A DNA stretch of 6,063 nucleotides from an uncultured Eubacteriales bacterium (GTDB taxonomy: Bacteria; Bacillota; Clostridia; Oscillospirales; CAG-382): positions 1 through 6,063 of the forward strand of contig URSI01000079.1 in the NCBI GenBank assembly GCA_900550505.1, given 5' to 3'. The translations under genes and the position numbers were made by a program. The notes under the pieces were generated by a model. That model saw only the letters and a program-made list of their open reading frames with translations. It was not told where the DNA came from and made no database searches. This document shows positions 5,344 through 6,063 of the stretch, piece after piece. Numbering within the stretch: position 1 is the stretch's first letter; each line of letters begins with the position of its first letter.

Positions 5344-6063
5344 TCAACCCCTGTCCTTGAAAACCGGCTCATCGTCACTGTCGTAATCTACTTCATCCTC
5401 AAGATCAGGCTTTTCGTCGGACGGCTTTGCAAGCAAATACTTTAGAGCAACCGGGTATGCGGCGTAAACGCCGGTGAACCCCACGATGCCGAAAGCAAAA
5501 AACAGCGGGAAAAATATCCCTGTGACAGGATTCAGCGTGAACAACAACGCAGTGACGTATGCAAAGGCAAGACAGCAAACAAGATACAACGCATTTCGCG
5601 CCAACCCCAGCATTGACAGCCTGAACGAATAATTTATTATCGTCTTGACCTTATAAGTGAACGTGACCGCAAGCACGTACATATACGGCCGCATCATCAG
5701 GAATATTGCAAAAAGCGAGAGAATGACGTAATAGAGGACCGCAAATGACGACTGCGAGGTGAGCGACCTGAAATACGTCATGTCGAAAATAAGCAGCAAA
5801 AATACCGCCGAATCAAACAATCCGAGTAAAAACCCCTGAACAGCGTTCTTTTTTACACCCGTTATAAAATCAGACCAGACATAAACCGCTTCACGCCTCA
5901 CGCATCCTCGCATCACATACGTCAATCCGACGTTAGCAAAGCCGAAGGTAAACACACACAGCGCTCCGCACCACAAAAGCGCCTGCGTCGTTTCAGTCAC
6001 CACACCCACCGTCCTGACGCCGCCATACACACCGTTAAATGCTGCGAGCCAAGGTGTCATACC
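5344..6063 (-). CDS. DUF624/YesL-like polytopic membrane protein (5' end outside the window)
   Basis: This integral membrane protein has a DUF624-like layout; the function of the family is not established, though YesL sits with sugar-utilisation genes in Bacillus. Counting from the ATG at 6060, hydrophobic spans lie near 27-50, 76-97, 106-134, 152-176 and 178-205. The segment following the first span, NVGLTYVMRGCVRREAVYVW then SDFITGVKKNAVQGF, matches the family's TTALYYV...F...F..NFKQ pattern between helices. Family members usually have another hydrophobic helix and a short N-terminal tail before this point, and the frame is still open at the window edge, so I regard the ATG at 6060 as internal and the gene as truncated by the window. 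The C-terminus is a cytosolic-looking, strongly acidic tail (residues 215-236, EKPDLEDEVDYDSDDEPVFK). It is followed by its own terminator, so it is probably not in the pduL operon. Confidence 0.78.
   Translation of the reverse strand, partial: GMTPWLAAFNGVYGGVRTVGVVTETTQALLWCGALCVFTFGFANVGLTYVMRGCVRREAVYVWSDFITGVKKNAVQGFLLGLFDSAVFLLLIFDMTYFRSLTSQSSFAVLYYVILSLFAIFLMMRPYMYVLAVTFTYKVKTIINYSFRLSMLGLARNALYLVCCLAFAYVTALLFTLNPVTGIFFPLFFAFGIVGFTGVYAAYPVALKYLLAKPSDEKPDLEDEVDYDSDDEPVFKDRG

Overview
The window looks like a piece of a Clostridia chromosome, most likely an anaerobic gut Oscillospirales/Ruminococcaceae-type Firmicute. This is inferred from the strong Shine-Dalgarno sequences, the sigma-A-type promoters, the clostridial form of the ParE N-terminus, and the GGGtGRT / NifU-like gene pair. 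All seven genes lie on the minus strand, so transcription runs from high to low coordinates. The two edge genes are cut by the window. There is no insertion sequence, CRISPR array, rRNA or tRNA gene.

Reading in the direction of transcription, the first gene is a DUF624/YesL-like membrane protein (5344-6063, 5' end outside the window). It ends at a hairpin terminator at 5276-5304. A well-formed promoter (TTTACA, 17-bp spacer, TATAAT) is nested in that terminator, with its -35 box mostly in the hairpin loop. From there a leader of about 187 nt runs to a three-gene operon: a PduL-type phosphotransacylase (4500-5072), a NifU/IscU-like Fe-S scaffold homologue with an altered cysteine pattern (3770-4462), and the conserved GGGtGRT protein (2755-3756), whose function I do not know. 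A textbook terminator at 2706-2737 closes this unit.

The second transcription unit starts at a near-consensus promoter (TTGAAA, 17 bp, TACAAT with an extended -10) at 2634-2662. A 20-bp imperfect palindrome is centred exactly on its -35 box. The unit contains a fold-type I PLP aminotransferase of the LysN/Aro8 type (1416-2603), tryptophanyl-tRNA synthetase trpS (389-1402, 13 bp downstream), and, after a 61-bp gap with no visible terminator, the N-terminal ATPase region of a type IIA topoisomerase B subunit, probably parE (1-327, 3' end outside the window).

The least understood part is the pduL - NifU-like - GGGtGRT operon with its long leader. It links acyl-CoA/acyl-phosphate chemistry to an Fe-S-scaffold-like protein and a partner of unknown function. 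The trpS, parE and aminotransferase genes are housekeeping or ordinary metabolic genes.
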